Assembly: GCF_020400725.1 (NCBI RefSeq)
Contig: NZ_JAINVG010000027.1
Coordinates: forward strand, 1-64,000
From: Streptomyces sp. NK15101
Lineage (GTDB): Bacteria > Actinomycetota > Actinomycetes > Streptomycetales > Streptomycetaceae
DNA: 64,000 nt
Direction: 5' to 3'
Shown here: in pieces, positions 32,201-40,202 of the stretch
How the letters are laid out: every line of letters starts with the position of its first letter
Position numbering within the stretch: the first letter of the stretch is position 1
The notes under the pieces: model-generated
Seen by the model: the letters and a program-made list of their open reading frames with translations, nothing else
Database searches by the model: none
Told to the model about the DNA's origin: nothing
Translations under genes and position numbers: made by a program

Positions 32201-33587
32201 GGGCGTCCCGGCGGATCTGGTCACCGACGACTCCCGGCTCCGGCAGGTGCTGCGGAACCTGCTGTCCAACGCCGTCAAGTTCACCGAAGAGGGCAGCGTG
32301 GAGCTGCGTATCGAGCGAGCCGACGAAGTGACCTTGCCGGCTCCGGTCCACCGTGACGGCCCCGTGCTGGCGTTCCGGGTCAAGGACACCGGTATCGGTA
32401 TCGCCGAGCAGCACCTTGAGGCCATCTTCGGAGCCTTCCAGCAGGCGGATGGGACCACGAGCCGCAAGTACGGCGGCACGGGCCTCGGCCTGTCCATCAG
32501 TCGAGAGATCGCGCACCTGCTCGGCGGCGCACTGACCGCCGAGAGCACTCCCGGCCAGGGCAGCACCTTCACCCTCTACCTTCCCTGTACCCGCCCCGGT
32601 TTTCAGCCCGAGACCGACCGGACCACCTCTGAGGAGGCCGGCGCGGCAAAGCCCCCGACAGTGGAGGAGCCGTCCGAGAGCCGCCGATCCGTCCATGCGG
32701 AGATCGAGCTGCGTAAGCCCCGCCGACTGCTCGTCATCGAGGAGCGCCCGCGGGGACTGCTCTCCCTCGTCGCCGAAAGCGCCGTCGCCGAGCTCGCCGG
32801 CAGCCACGACCGCGACCCCATCGAACTCGTGGCCGTGGTCGGACCCCAGGAAGCCGCCGGCGCCCTGGCGACCGCACCCGTTCACTGCGTGGTGCTCGAA
32901 CTCGACAGTGCCGACAGCGACGCCATGCACTTCCTCGACGCGATGCACGGTGATGCCGCGCTGCGCAGCGTTCCCGTCCTCGCCCACAACAACCGACGCC
33001 TCGACGCCGCATTCGAATCGACCTTGCAGGAGCGAGCCCGCAAGCGTCCCCTGGAACTGCTCTCCAGCCTGGACGAACTGCGCGAGCGGATCGCCCTGCA
33101 CCTCTCTGCTGATCAGCCAGGCGACGTCGTGCCCCTGCTCCGTGTCGAGGAAGCACTTCCACAGGCCTCCCAGGCCGTGGACGGCTCCCTGCACGGCCGG
33201 ACCGTCCTCGTCGTCGACGACGACGCCCGCAACCTCTACGCCCTCACCGGCATCCTGGAATTGCACGGCATCCGGGTCATCCACGCGGAGAACGGTCGCA
33301 AGGCCATCGAGGCACTCGCCAGCCACCCGGGCGTCGATCTGATCCTTATGGACGTCATGATGCCGGAGATGGACGGCTACACCGCGACCGCAGAGATCCG
33401 GCGGATGCCTGACCACGCCGAGCTGCCCATCATCACCGTCACCGCCAAGGCCATGCCGGGCGATCGCGAGAAGAGCCTCGCCTCGGGCGCGAGCGACTAC
33501 GTGACCAAGCCCCTCGACGCCGACGATCTCATCGCTTGTGTCCGTCGTTGGTTGAACCCGCAGCAGGACGCGCGGGTGATGTCATGA
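29271..33587 (+). CDS. Soluble multi-HAMP hybrid sensor histidine kinase (group III / Nik1-like)
   Basis: 1438 aa, no membrane helix. Six 92-aa HAMP-pair repeats span about residues 30-630 (TRVAREVGTEG or variant at about 75, 167, 259, 351, 443, 535), as in fungal Nik1/Os-1 osmosensors. Then come a GAF domain (about 640-795), a coiled coil (to about 870), HisKA with phospho-acceptor His880 (NMSHELRTP), HATPase_c (DTGIGI, GGTGLGLSI), a degenerate receiver (about 1150-1270, where VLEL replaces the usual D) and a true receiver (VVDDD; acceptor Asp1361 in LMDVMMPEMDG). The ATG at 29271 has GAGGA six bases upstream; the ATG at 29265 is too close to it. The stop overlaps the phosphatase start (ATGA), so both are coupled. 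Confidence 0.95.
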   Translation: MAETTVDNARVPRTRARGAGKVGEPELRQLLAGLTAVRDGDFGTRLPDEADGLLGEIATVFNGMVDQLSLFTSEVTRVAREVGTEGTLGGQAEVPGVSGTWADLTDSVNAMAGNLTTQVRDIAQVATAVARGDLSQKIDVDARGEILELKKTINTMVDQLSAFADEVTRVAREVGTEGNLGGQADVKGVSGTWRDLTDSVNSMAGNLTAQVRNIAQVTTAVAQGDLSQKITVTARGEILELKETINTMVDQLSSFADEVTRMAREVGTEGILGGQADVKGVSGTWRDLTDSVNSMAGNLTAQVRSIAQVATAVAQGDLSQKIKVTARGEILELKETINTMVDQLSAFADEVTRVAREVGTEGNLGGQATVRGASGTWKDLTDNVNVMASNLTGQVRSIAQVATAVARGDLSRKITVEAKGEVAALAAVINTMVDTLSAFADEVTRVAREVGTEGRLGGQARVPNVAGTWKDLTDNVNSMANNLTGQVRNIALVTTAVANGDLSKKIDVDARGEILELKMTINTMVDQLSSFAAEVTRVAREVGSEGRLGGQAEVEGVSGTWKRLTENVNELAGNLTRQVRAIAEVASAVAEGDLTRSITVDASGEVAELKDNINAMVGSLRETTRANQEQDWLKSSLALISGLMQGHRDLAVVAELVMDELTPLVAAQYGAFYLAEDTSEGTELRLVGSYGRPTDITGHDRFKLGESLVGQAARSRRTIAVENVPVDYIGISSGLGRVAPGSLIVVPIVVDDQVLGAIELGSFTAFTPVHRDFLEQLMETVGVNVNTIVANARTDELLDESQRLAGELQARSEELQVQKQELQRSNAELEEKAALLAAQNSDIEGKNLEIEQARQELEDRAQQLSLASKYKSEFLANMSHELRTPLNSLLILAQLLAQNPTRNLTAKQVEYAGIIHSAGSDLLQLINDILDLSKVEAGKMDINPERVALRQLLDYVEATFQPMTTQKSLAFTITTAPGVPADLVTDDSRLRQVLRNLLSNAVKFTEEGSVELRIERADEVTLPAPVHRDGPVLAFRVKDTGIGIAEQHLEAIFGAFQQADGTTSRKYGGTGLGLSISREIAHLLGGALTAESTPGQGSTFTLYLPCTRPGFQPETDRTTSEEAGAAKPPTVEEPSESRRSVHAEIELRKPRRLLVIEERPRGLLSLVAESAVAELAGSHDRDPIELVAVVGPQEAAGALATAPVHCVVLELDSADSDAMHFLDAMHGDAALRSVPVLAHNNRRLDAAFESTLQERARKRPLELLSSLDELRERIALHLSADQPGDVVPLLRVEEALPQASQAVDGSLHGRTVLVVDDDARNLYALTGILELHGIRVIHAENGRKAIEALASHPGVDLILMDVMMPEMDGYTATAEIRRMPDHAELPIITVTAKAMPGDREKSLASGASDYVTKPLDADDLIACVRRWLNPQQDARVMS
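29480..31050 (+). repeat. 276-bp internal coding repeats (HAMP array)
   Basis: Five to six consecutive 276-bp units within the kinase gene. Units 2 and 3 are nearly identical at the nucleotide level over long stretches (compare about 29850-29900 with 30126-30176), including silent sites, while units 1, 5 and 6 differ more. This suggests recent duplication or gene conversion. Confidence 0.9.
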
Positions 33588-36064
33588 CCGACTTGGAAAA
33601 CCTCGGAGATCCAGAGACGGCCGAGGGCAGGGAAGCGGACCTCAGCGACGCTGGACCCGCGCACGGAACGGGTCGCACGACGGTCCAGTTCGATGCCGCC
33701 GACGCCCCGGCCGCCAACGCCCTGCCAGGGCAGAGGGAGTCCACGGTCGGCCGCCTGGCGGCAACCGTGGAACGACTGCGCGCGGAAGTACGCGCAGCGC
33801 ACGCAGCCGCGGAAGGCCGAGCGCTGATCGAGCTCGCCAAGGGGGTGATGATCGAACGGCTCGGCTGCGGGCCGGCCCGCGCAGCACGCCAGCTGACCGA
33901 ATTGGCGCAGCAAGCAGGACTGTCCCCGCTCGAACTGGCCGCTGACATCGTCAATCAGGCAGCTCGCGATCAGTTCGCCACGGTGGCGGAGGAATTCGTC
34001 CGGCACGCGAACGGAGAAGAGGGCGACTCGGCATCGTCCGTCGCCGTCCGACTGCGCACCGCCGAGAGCGCCGCGCTCGCCGCGAGCGACACCCAGGCCG
34101 TCGCTGAATCTCTCCTGGAACATGCTCTCGCCCCACTGGGAGCGACCGCCGTGGCCGTATGGGCAGCAGGTCTGGAAGCGTCTCTCACTCTCTGCGGCCA
34201 TGCCGGATTCAGCGCGGACGAGGCGAATCGCTGGCGATACGTCCCGCCGGGCGTCGCGACCGTGGCCCGGCGGGCTCTCGACGAGCGGCGCATCGTACGG
34301 ATCGAGTCCCTCTCCACAGCGGGCCTGCCCACCATCGGCCGTTCCCAGTCCCTGGGCGGCGGTCGTCTGGCAGTGCCTGCCGGGACCGGAGGCCGTATCC
34401 ACGGAGTCCTGGAGATCTGCTGGCCCGAGGCGCTCACACCCCACCCGCCGGCCGTCACCCGACAGATCGAAGCCCTCGCCGAGCTGAGCGCCCACACGCT
34501 GGAGAACCTGCCGCTCTCCGAAGGGATCTCGACCAGCACCCGGCGGGCGGCCGACGTATCGGAGCTCGTCGACCTCTCCGAAGCCCTGTACGACCCCGCT
34601 CTCGTCCTCACACCTCAACTCGACAGCGACGGCCATCTCGCGGACTTCCGCATCCGCCACGCCAACAGCCGCTTCCTCGATCCCGCCGGGCGCTCCCGAA
34701 GCGCCGTCCACGGTGCTCTGCTCCTGGAGGCCTATCCGGCGGCCGCCGGCGACAGCGAACTTTTCGAGAAGATCGAACGCGTCTACGCCACCGGAGAGCC
34801 CTTCCGCGCCCAGCGCACGACGCTCACCGCCCTGGTGGACCAGGTCCCCCTGGCCACCGTCGCCGACCTCAGCATCAGCCGGCACGCCGACAGCGTGCTG
34901 CTCATCTGGCGCATCGAGGACGAGACGGTACGGCTGGCCAGCCTCCTCCAGCACGCGCAGCGTCTGGGGCGCATCGGCGGCTTCGAAGAAAATTTCGTCA
35001 CCGGGGAGATCACCTGGAACGGGCAGCTCTTTGCCCTCTACGACCGGGCGGTCACCGACAAACCGGTCTCCCTCCATGACCTGGCCGAGCACGCGCACGC
35101 CGACGATGCCGTGGTCATCGGCCGCTTCCTCCAGACGGTGCTGCACCACCGCCGTGCCACGTCGACATCCTTCCGTCTGCAACGGCCCAACGGGGTCACC
35201 CGCCACATCCGGGTCATCGCCGAGCCGGTCCTCGACGCCGACGACCGGCTCCTCGCCGTCCGCGGTGCATACCAGGACATCTCGTCCCAGCACTGGACCG
35301 AGGTCGCCCTCGCAGCCACCCGGGACCAACTCGCACAGACCGAGCAAGAGTCAGCGGAGCGCAACCGGCTGGCCCTGCAGCTCCAGCACGCCATCATGCC
35401 CCCGACCCGCGCTCCTCTCGACGCGCCGGGCCTGGACGTCGCCGTGCGCTACCGGCCCGCCGAGGCGGAGTCCCTCGTCGGCGGCGACTGGTACGACGCC
35501 GTCGTCCTTCCGTCCAAGCGCGTACTGCTGTGCGTCGGCGACATCGCCGGTCACGGCATAGAGGCGGCGACCGGCATGGTCGTCCTGCGCAACGCCATGC
35601 GAGGCCTTGCCGTCACCGGAGCCGGTCCGGGCCAGCTGCTGTCCTGGCTCAACATCGTGGCGCACCACCTCAGCGAACAGGTCACCGCCACTGCTGTGTG
35701 CGGCGTGTACGACCCCGAGACCCGTGTCCTGCGTTGGGCCAGGGCCGGCCATCTGCCCCCAGTCCTGATCCGCGGGTCGGAGGCCAGCACCCTTCCGCTA
35801 CTCGGCGGGCTGCTTCTGGGCGCTCTTCCCGAGGCGGAGTACGAGGAGGGAGAGGTGCAGCTCGAACTGAGCGACACGCTGCTGATGTACACCGACGGCC
35901 TCGTGGAGCGCAGGGACACGTCAGTTCAGGTCTCCCTGTCCCAGCTACTCGCCGCGGCACAGGACCCGGCCTCCTCACTGGAGCGCCGGCTCGACCAGCT
36001 GCTGCTGCACAGCAAGTCGGACACCGACGACGACACCTGCCTCATCGGCATCAAGGTTTCGTGA
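33584..36064 (+). CDS. ANTAR-GAF-PAS-SpoIIE protein phosphatase
   Basis: 826-aa signalling protein. An N-terminal coiled coil and ANTAR-like helix bundle (about 55-120; RALIELAKGVMIERLGC, LAQQAGLSPLELAADIV) is followed by GAF (about 150-310), two PAS-like regions (about 330-450 and 465-580, the second with RIGGFEENFVTGEITWN) and a C-terminal PP2C/SpoIIE phosphatase (about 610-825: VGGDWYDAV, GDIAGHGIEAA, LLMYTDGLVERRD, SDTDDDTCLIGI), with the metal-binding aspartates present. It should dephosphorylate a STAS anti-anti-sigma factor, or be anti-terminator-like through ANTAR. Its ATG overlaps the kinase stop, pointing to a joint pathway. Confidence 0.94.
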   Translation: MTDLENLGDPETAEGREADLSDAGPAHGTGRTTVQFDAADAPAANALPGQRESTVGRLAATVERLRAEVRAAHAAAEGRALIELAKGVMIERLGCGPARAARQLTELAQQAGLSPLELAADIVNQAARDQFATVAEEFVRHANGEEGDSASSVAVRLRTAESAALAASDTQAVAESLLEHALAPLGATAVAVWAAGLEASLTLCGHAGFSADEANRWRYVPPGVATVARRALDERRIVRIESLSTAGLPTIGRSQSLGGGRLAVPAGTGGRIHGVLEICWPEALTPHPPAVTRQIEALAELSAHTLENLPLSEGISTSTRRAADVSELVDLSEALYDPALVLTPQLDSDGHLADFRIRHANSRFLDPAGRSRSAVHGALLLEAYPAAAGDSELFEKIERVYATGEPFRAQRTTLTALVDQVPLATVADLSISRHADSVLLIWRIEDETVRLASLLQHAQRLGRIGGFEENFVTGEITWNGQLFALYDRAVTDKPVSLHDLAEHAHADDAVVIGRFLQTVLHHRRATSTSFRLQRPNGVTRHIRVIAEPVLDADDRLLAVRGAYQDISSQHWTEVALAATRDQLAQTEQESAERNRLALQLQHAIMPPTRAPLDAPGLDVAVRYRPAEAESLVGGDWYDAVVLPSKRVLLCVGDIAGHGIEAATGMVVLRNAMRGLAVTGAGPGQLLSWLNIVAHHLSEQVTATAVCGVYDPETRVLRWARAGHLPPVLIRGSEASTLPLLGGLLLGALPEAEYEEGEVQLELSDTLLMYTDGLVERRDTSVQVSLSQLLAAAQDPASSLERRLDQLLLHSKSDTDDDTCLIGIKVS

Positions 36065-36094
36065 AGCGAGGAGTGAACCGCGGCAGGCTCGGCG

Positions 36095-37315
36095 TCACAG
36101 GAAGTGGCGAATGGGAAGGACGACCGTCTCCCCGGTGCGTTGGAGCAATGAGCGGCCCTTCCAACGGCCGGACATGATCTCGACGCTCGCCGAGAGGTCG
36201 TCATCGAAGTGTTCGTCGAGTTTGGCGGTGAACGCTGTGTCGAGGACGGCGAGCATGACTTCTTCGTCGTGGTCGAGGGAACGTCGGTTGAAGTTCGTCG
36301 ATCCGATGAGGGCGGCGGTCCGGTCAACGGTGATGACCTTCGCGTGCATCATGGTCGGCTGGTACTCGAAGATCCTCACGCCGCACGCGAGGAGATCGTC
36401 GTAATAGCGCTGTCCGGCCAGCTGACAGACCCGCTTGTCGGTGTGCGGGCCAGGCAGGAGGATCTGCACCTCGACGCCGCGGCGCGCCGTGGCACAGAGC
36501 AGCTCGACGAAGAAGGCGTCGGGGGCGAAGTAGGCGGTGGCCAGCCGGAAACGCTCCTGCGCGCTCTCCAGCATGACTCTCATCAGGGTCTGCATGTCCT
36601 GCCAACCGAAGCTGGCCGAACCGCGCACGACCTGAACGATGGCTTCACCATGCGGGCTGTGGTCGATGAACCGGTCCCGTTCGTCGAAGAGCTCCTCGTG
36701 GCACTCCGCCCAGTTCTGCGCGAAGGCGGCAGCGATGCCGTCCACCGCGGGGCCCCGGACCTGGACGTGGGTGTCGCGCCACTCGCTCGCGTTCCGGGCG
36801 TTGCCGCACCACTCCTCGGCTATGCCGACACCGCCGGTGAACGCGACCTCCTCGTCGACGACGAGCACCTTGCGGTGGCATCGGTGATTCTGCTTGAACG
36901 GCGAGAGACGTATCGGTCTTCGGAACCAGGACACCTTCACACCGGCGGCCTCCATCACCCGAAGCTGCTCCTTCTCGATGAGCCGGCTGCCGAAGCCGTC
37001 CAGCAGCAGCCGCACGCGTACCCCCTGCCGGGCACGATCGGCCAGAGCCTCCGCGAACTGACGCGCGATGTCGCCTCTCCAGTACACGAAGGTCATCATG
37101 TCGACCGTGTGACGGGCGGAGCGGATGCTGCCGAGCATGGCCGGGAAGATCTCATCGCCGTTGAGCAGAGGAACCAGCGCATTGCCCTCCGTCGCCGCGA
37201 TGCCGATCAGCCGTTCCAGGCGTCGTCGCAGATGGGCACTGGAGCCGGAGGTCGCTGCGCCGTGTGCGTCCTCCGTTCGCGAGGCCGGAGACAGTGGGTC
37301 CTGCGTGCTCGTCAT
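36095..37315 (-). CDS. Phospholipase D-like protein (cardiolipin-synthase-type)
   Basis: 406 aa with two HKD motifs: HRKVLVVD (followed by EEVAFTGGVG) and HAKVITVD (followed by RTAALIGSTNFN). This is the PLD/Cls superfamily. There is no N-terminal membrane anchor as in classical ClsA, so it resembles ClsB-like or YbhO-type proteins and may make cardiolipin or hydrolyse phospholipid at the membrane surface. The ATG at 37315 is chosen by codon bias; SD is weak and a GTG four codons upstream is possible. It converges on the phosphatase gene with a 30-bp gap. Confidence 0.9.
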   Translation of the reverse strand: MTSTQDPLSPASRTEDAHGAATSGSSAHLRRRLERLIGIAATEGNALVPLLNGDEIFPAMLGSIRSARHTVDMMTFVYWRGDIARQFAEALADRARQGVRVRLLLDGFGSRLIEKEQLRVMEAAGVKVSWFRRPIRLSPFKQNHRCHRKVLVVDEEVAFTGGVGIAEEWCGNARNASEWRDTHVQVRGPAVDGIAAAFAQNWAECHEELFDERDRFIDHSPHGEAIVQVVRGSASFGWQDMQTLMRVMLESAQERFRLATAYFAPDAFFVELLCATARRGVEVQILLPGPHTDKRVCQLAGQRYYDDLLACGVRIFEYQPTMMHAKVITVDRTAALIGSTNFNRRSLDHDEEVMLAVLDTAFTAKLDEHFDDDLSASVEIMSGRWKGRSLLQRTGETVVLPIRHFL

Positions 37316-37778
37316 CCTGCGGTCCACTTCCTTACCGTGCCCCCCACTCCCGGGGACACACCGTTGTGCACATGAGTGAGGTGGATCCGCCCTTCTCCAG
37401 GCGGAGCCGCGCCCGTGCCTGGCTCCGGAGGACCGGACCCGTCTACCCCTCCGCGCCCTGGACCGCCACCTCGGCCGTCGCGAGCACATCAGCGACACCG
37501 TCCAAGCCATCGCCGGTCTGCTGTCCCACCAGCAGACCGCGGACCTGAACCTGACACGGCAAACGTGACCACGGGCCACACCGAAGTCCTGACGTCTCAC
37601 CGACAACTGTGCACGAGTTTGTAATCCGGGGACCCCAAAAGACGACGCATCACCGAAGTAGACAGGTCGCCGCCATGAGGGTTTCCGCTCAAACGAGCAC
37701 CACTGAATTTCTCTTCCAGTACTCCAGCCGTAGATCGTGATCATGGATACGGAGGTCGCTCGCCGGTAGCCTGCCCGC
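37316..37778. other. 463-bp region, possible gene remnant
   Basis: It contains the PLD gene's promoter and an open plus-strand stretch at about 37419-37566 (LAPEDRTRLPLRALDRHLG ... SHQQTADLNLTRQT, then stop) that has good codon bias but no start codon in frame; it may be the 3' end of a lost gene. A short AUG frame at 37373 overlaps it in another frame. Nothing else was identified. Confidence 0.35.
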
Positions 37779-38231
37779 GTGGCTGAGACCTGGACCGAAG
37801 AGCAGCTGATCGCGGACGGCTTCGAGCGTGTGTACGCCGAGTTGGAGTGGTGCGACGGACCGCGCGTCGGCCTTGCTGACGTCAACCGGAAGCCTCACTA
37901 CTTCCAGAACCACGACTACGACCACGCCGACGAAGCCGATGAGTACCAGGTCTGGCCCGCGAGCGAGGCCGCGGTGGAGCTGGAACGCGAGCAGTGGGCG
38001 ATCTTCGCCGGGTGGAACGAGCGTCGGGAGGCCGGCGAGGTCGGACCGGAGAGCCGTCCGGACCACGGCGGGATCGACGCCCGTTATGACGAGCTGGAGC
38101 TGCTGCCGGCGCCGCACCGCGAGGCGCCGGACGACGCGCGTCGGCTTGTGGGCGAGCTGCGGTTCGTTGTCGGCGCTCGCTACCGGGTCGAGGGGCTCGG
38201 CTACTGGTTTCGGTGGCGTCCGAGCGGGTGA
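37779..38231 (+). CDS. Hypothetical acidic protein (150 aa)
   Basis: 150 aa, rich in Glu, Asp, Trp and Tyr (for example KPHYFQNHDYDHADEADEY and LEREQWAIFAGWNERREAG). There are no membrane or signal segments. I recognise no domain; similar orphan proteins occur scattered in Streptomyces. The start is GTG at 37779; no strong SD is visible. A 58-nt hairpin begins at its stop codon. It lies between the PLD gene and a transposase remnant, so it may belong to the accessory set. Confidence 0.65.
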   Translation: MAETWTEEQLIADGFERVYAELEWCDGPRVGLADVNRKPHYFQNHDYDHADEADEYQVWPASEAAVELEREQWAIFAGWNERREAGEVGPESRPDHGGIDARYDELELLPAPHREAPDDARRLVGELRFVVGARYRVEGLGYWFRWRPSG

Positions 38232-38287
38232 GGCCGCCGTTGATCATCAGGTGTTGTGTGGACAACCGATGATCACGCGGCGGCCTC
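38230..38287 (+). terminator. Long extended hairpin overlapping a stop codon
   Basis: GAGGCCGCCGTTGATCATC pairs with GATGATCACGCGGCGGCCTC around a loop that itself contains GTTGT/ACAAC complementarity, giving an almost continuous 58-nt stem-loop beginning inside the TGA stop of the 150-aa gene. It is likely a terminator; its position beside a transposase remnant also fits a mobile-element end. Confidence 0.75.
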
Positions 38288-38380
38288 AGACACCGGCGTA
38301 GTGCCTGCTCACTGGCAGGAGGCATTCGAAGATCTGATGAGCCGCATCGCGGGCCGGTTCGCCCGAGCTTGAACCCCGCC

Positions 38381-38735
38381 GCCGGGTCCGGTATCGGCAT
38401 CGCGACCGTGTACGGCACATACGCGAGGCCGTCGACGCACTGGCCGCGCCCGCACCCACGGCATCGTCGACGCGCTCACCGACGCCGGCCTCAAGTGCTG
38501 GGCCGACAAGGCGTACCAGGGCGCCGGTGGCTCCATCCGGGTGCCCTTCCGCGGCCGCCGCCTCAAACGGTGGCAGCGCCGACACGACAGCACCCACGCC
38601 AAGATCCGCTGCCTCGGCGAGCAGGCCATGGCCACCCTGAAGGGCCGGCGTCTCCTGCGAAAGCTCCGCTGCGGCACCAACCGCATCACCGCGATCGTCC
38701 AGGCCGCCCTCGTCCTTCACCACGCGTCAGCGTGA
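38381..38735 (+). pseudogene. IS5-family transposase remnant with internal deletion
   Basis: Two pieces of a common Streptomyces transposase are joined. The HTH segment GIGIATVYG is followed after a frame change by REAVDALAA, then, after loss of the first catalytic part, ARTHGIVDALTDAGLKCWADKAYQGAG ... VPFRGRRLKRWQRRH ... CLGEQAMATLKGRRLLRKLRC to the normal end LVLHHASA. The first catalytic Asp region is missing, so the element is dead. No terminal repeats were identified. Confidence 0.8.
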
Positions 38736-38911
38736 GGTTGGAAAGGGTTCCGTGTGGTGCGGGTCCGTGCCGGCGCCTCCGGTGTCTTCTCGAAGGATTC
38801 CGCCGTTCGCCGGCTTCCTTGGTGAGCACCTTCCAGGAGAGGGCATCGCATGGTCGGCCGGTTCTGTCGACGCCGTGCATCCGGCCCGCGGCCCACAGGA
38901 GGAGTGACACG

Positions 38912-39049
38912 GTGAGCGACACCACGGACGACGAGGACCGGAAGGAGAAGGGCGTCTGGTTGCGCGCCTTCTTCTACATCTTCGGCACGCACCTGTTCGC
39001 CGGGTTCGTCTGGCTGCTGTTCTACGTCGGCCAGCACGCCCAGAAGTAG
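38912..39049 (+). CDS. DUF6126-type small membrane protein (45 aa)
   Basis: A 45-residue protein: charged N-terminus (SDTTDDEDRKEKG) and one transmembrane helix (AFFYIFGTHLFAGFVWLLFYVG). Length and composition match DUF6126 proteins of Streptomyces, often found beside XRE regulators; none is here. GTG start with AGGAGG nine bases upstream. It is followed after 8 bp by a frameshifted gene on the same strand, suggesting a former two-gene operon. Confidence 0.75.
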   Translation: MSDTTDDEDRKEKGVWLRAFFYIFGTHLFAGFVWLLFYVGQHAQK

Positions 39050-39057
39050 GGGCCGTC

Positions 39058-39541
39058 GTGATCGCTCTCGTGGGCCACGCCGACCTTGCCCCGTGGACAC
39101 TCGCCCTGCTGGAGGAGGATCTGCGCGCCCGCCTCGCCCCGTACACGGAAGCCGGCCGGTCGGGCCTGGTCCGCGTCGGTCAGGGACTCCCTCTCGCGTT
39201 CGCGCGCGCGGCGCGCCGGGCCGGCCTCGGTCTGGTGACCGTGATCCCCGGAACCGATCGGGTGGCCGCACTCCTGCGCGAGGGGCCGCTGCGAGCGGCG
39301 GGAGAGCTGCTCATGCTGACGCAGCGGTTGAGCCCTGGTGGACTACGACCCTGCCGACGCGCCCGCCTGCGTACGGGCCGACGAGCGGATGATCAGGGCC
39401 TGCTCCCGGGTCCTCGCCGTCTGGGACGGCTCCCCGTCCACCGCGCGGGACGCCACCGCGCATCTCGTGGCCTACGCGCGCGGCCTGGGCCGCTCGGTCG
39501 ACGTGCTCTGGCCCGTCGGGGCCGAGCGCCGTACGCCATGA
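39058..39541 (+). pseudogene. SLOG/Rossmann-like protein gene with a frameshift
   Basis: The first frame (GTG 39058, AGGGG five bases upstream) gives MIALVGHADLAPWTLALLEED ... GLGLVTVIPGTDRVAALL ... AAGELLMLTQRL. Near 39330-39340 the reading moves to another frame, VDYDPADAPACVRADERMIRACSRVLAVWDG ... LVAYARGLGRSVDVLWP, ending at 39541. Together they resemble the GHxxL-starting SLOG-type nucleotide-binding proteins of Streptomyces. A single-base indel explains the break; it could also be a sequencing error. Confidence 0.7.
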
Positions 39542-39751
39542 AGGTGGCCGCCGTCCGTCGTCCCTGAGGTGCTGTCCATCGGGGAGTGCCGGGCGGCGGC
39601 CACCGGTCAGCGGCCCGCCCTCAGGGGCGGAATCTGCGCTCCCTGCTCCGTGCGGAGGTTGCCGACGAGCTCGGCCTGGCCGGCGAGGATCCCGGAGCGG
39701 ACCCTCCGGAACTCGCGAAGCGGCGTGCTCGCCGTGTCGGCTGTCCCTCGC

Positions 39752-40153
39752 TCAGGGGCCTGCGTCGCCGGGTGCCAGCCGGAAGCCGGTCAGCGTCTGC
39801 GGGGTGATCCGCAGCAGGGTGTCGTGAGGGCCGTGGACCCAACCGTCCAGCGCGCGACGGTAGTGGGCCGCCTCGTGCGGCTCGGTGATCTCCGTCGCGG
39901 GACCCGTGACGGAGATCGACCAGCCGGAGGCGGAGGGGGCCGGGAACCGGTCCACCTGGTAGGTGACGGTCGACGGGACGGCGGTGGCCTGGACGGGGGT
40001 GCGGACCACAAGGTGTCCGTGGGTCCAGATGTGCACGGCCGGCCGCACGAACGGCTCGCCGCGGCGGATCAGGACGAGGCGGCCGTGCTTGCCGCCCTCG
40101 AGCAGCCACAGGGCCTCCGCACCCGGCATCTCCACCAGCCGTCCGGTCGCCAT
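39752..40153 (-). CDS. Pyridoxamine-5'-phosphate-oxidase-like (split-barrel) protein
   Basis: 133 aa. ALWLLEGGKHGRLVLIRRGEPFVRPAVHIW is the typical first half of a flavin-binding split barrel of the pyridoxamine 5'-phosphate-oxidase superfamily (nitroreductase/F420-type), with VVRTPVQA and SVTGPATEITEPHEAAHY following. It probably binds FMN or F420 in the cytosol; no substrate is known. GGGGAGG lies five bases before the ATG. The next upstream gene on this strand (PhnA-like) is 49 bp away, so they may be co-transcribed. Confidence 0.82.
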   Translation of the reverse strand: MATGRLVEMPGAEALWLLEGGKHGRLVLIRRGEPFVRPAVHIWTHGHLVVRTPVQATAVPSTVTYQVDRFPAPSASGWSISVTGPATEITEPHEAAHYRRALDGWVHGPHDTLLRITPQTLTGFRLAPGDAGP

Positions 40154-40202
40154 CCGGTCCTCCCCTCTCCCCTCCTGCGTTCGGGTGGTACTCGTGCGCC
40201 GG

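Noticed and set aside
30501..33416. Long minus-strand frames opposite the hybrid kinase
   Set aside because: Pure antisense of a gene with unmistakable HAMP, HisKA and receiver domains.
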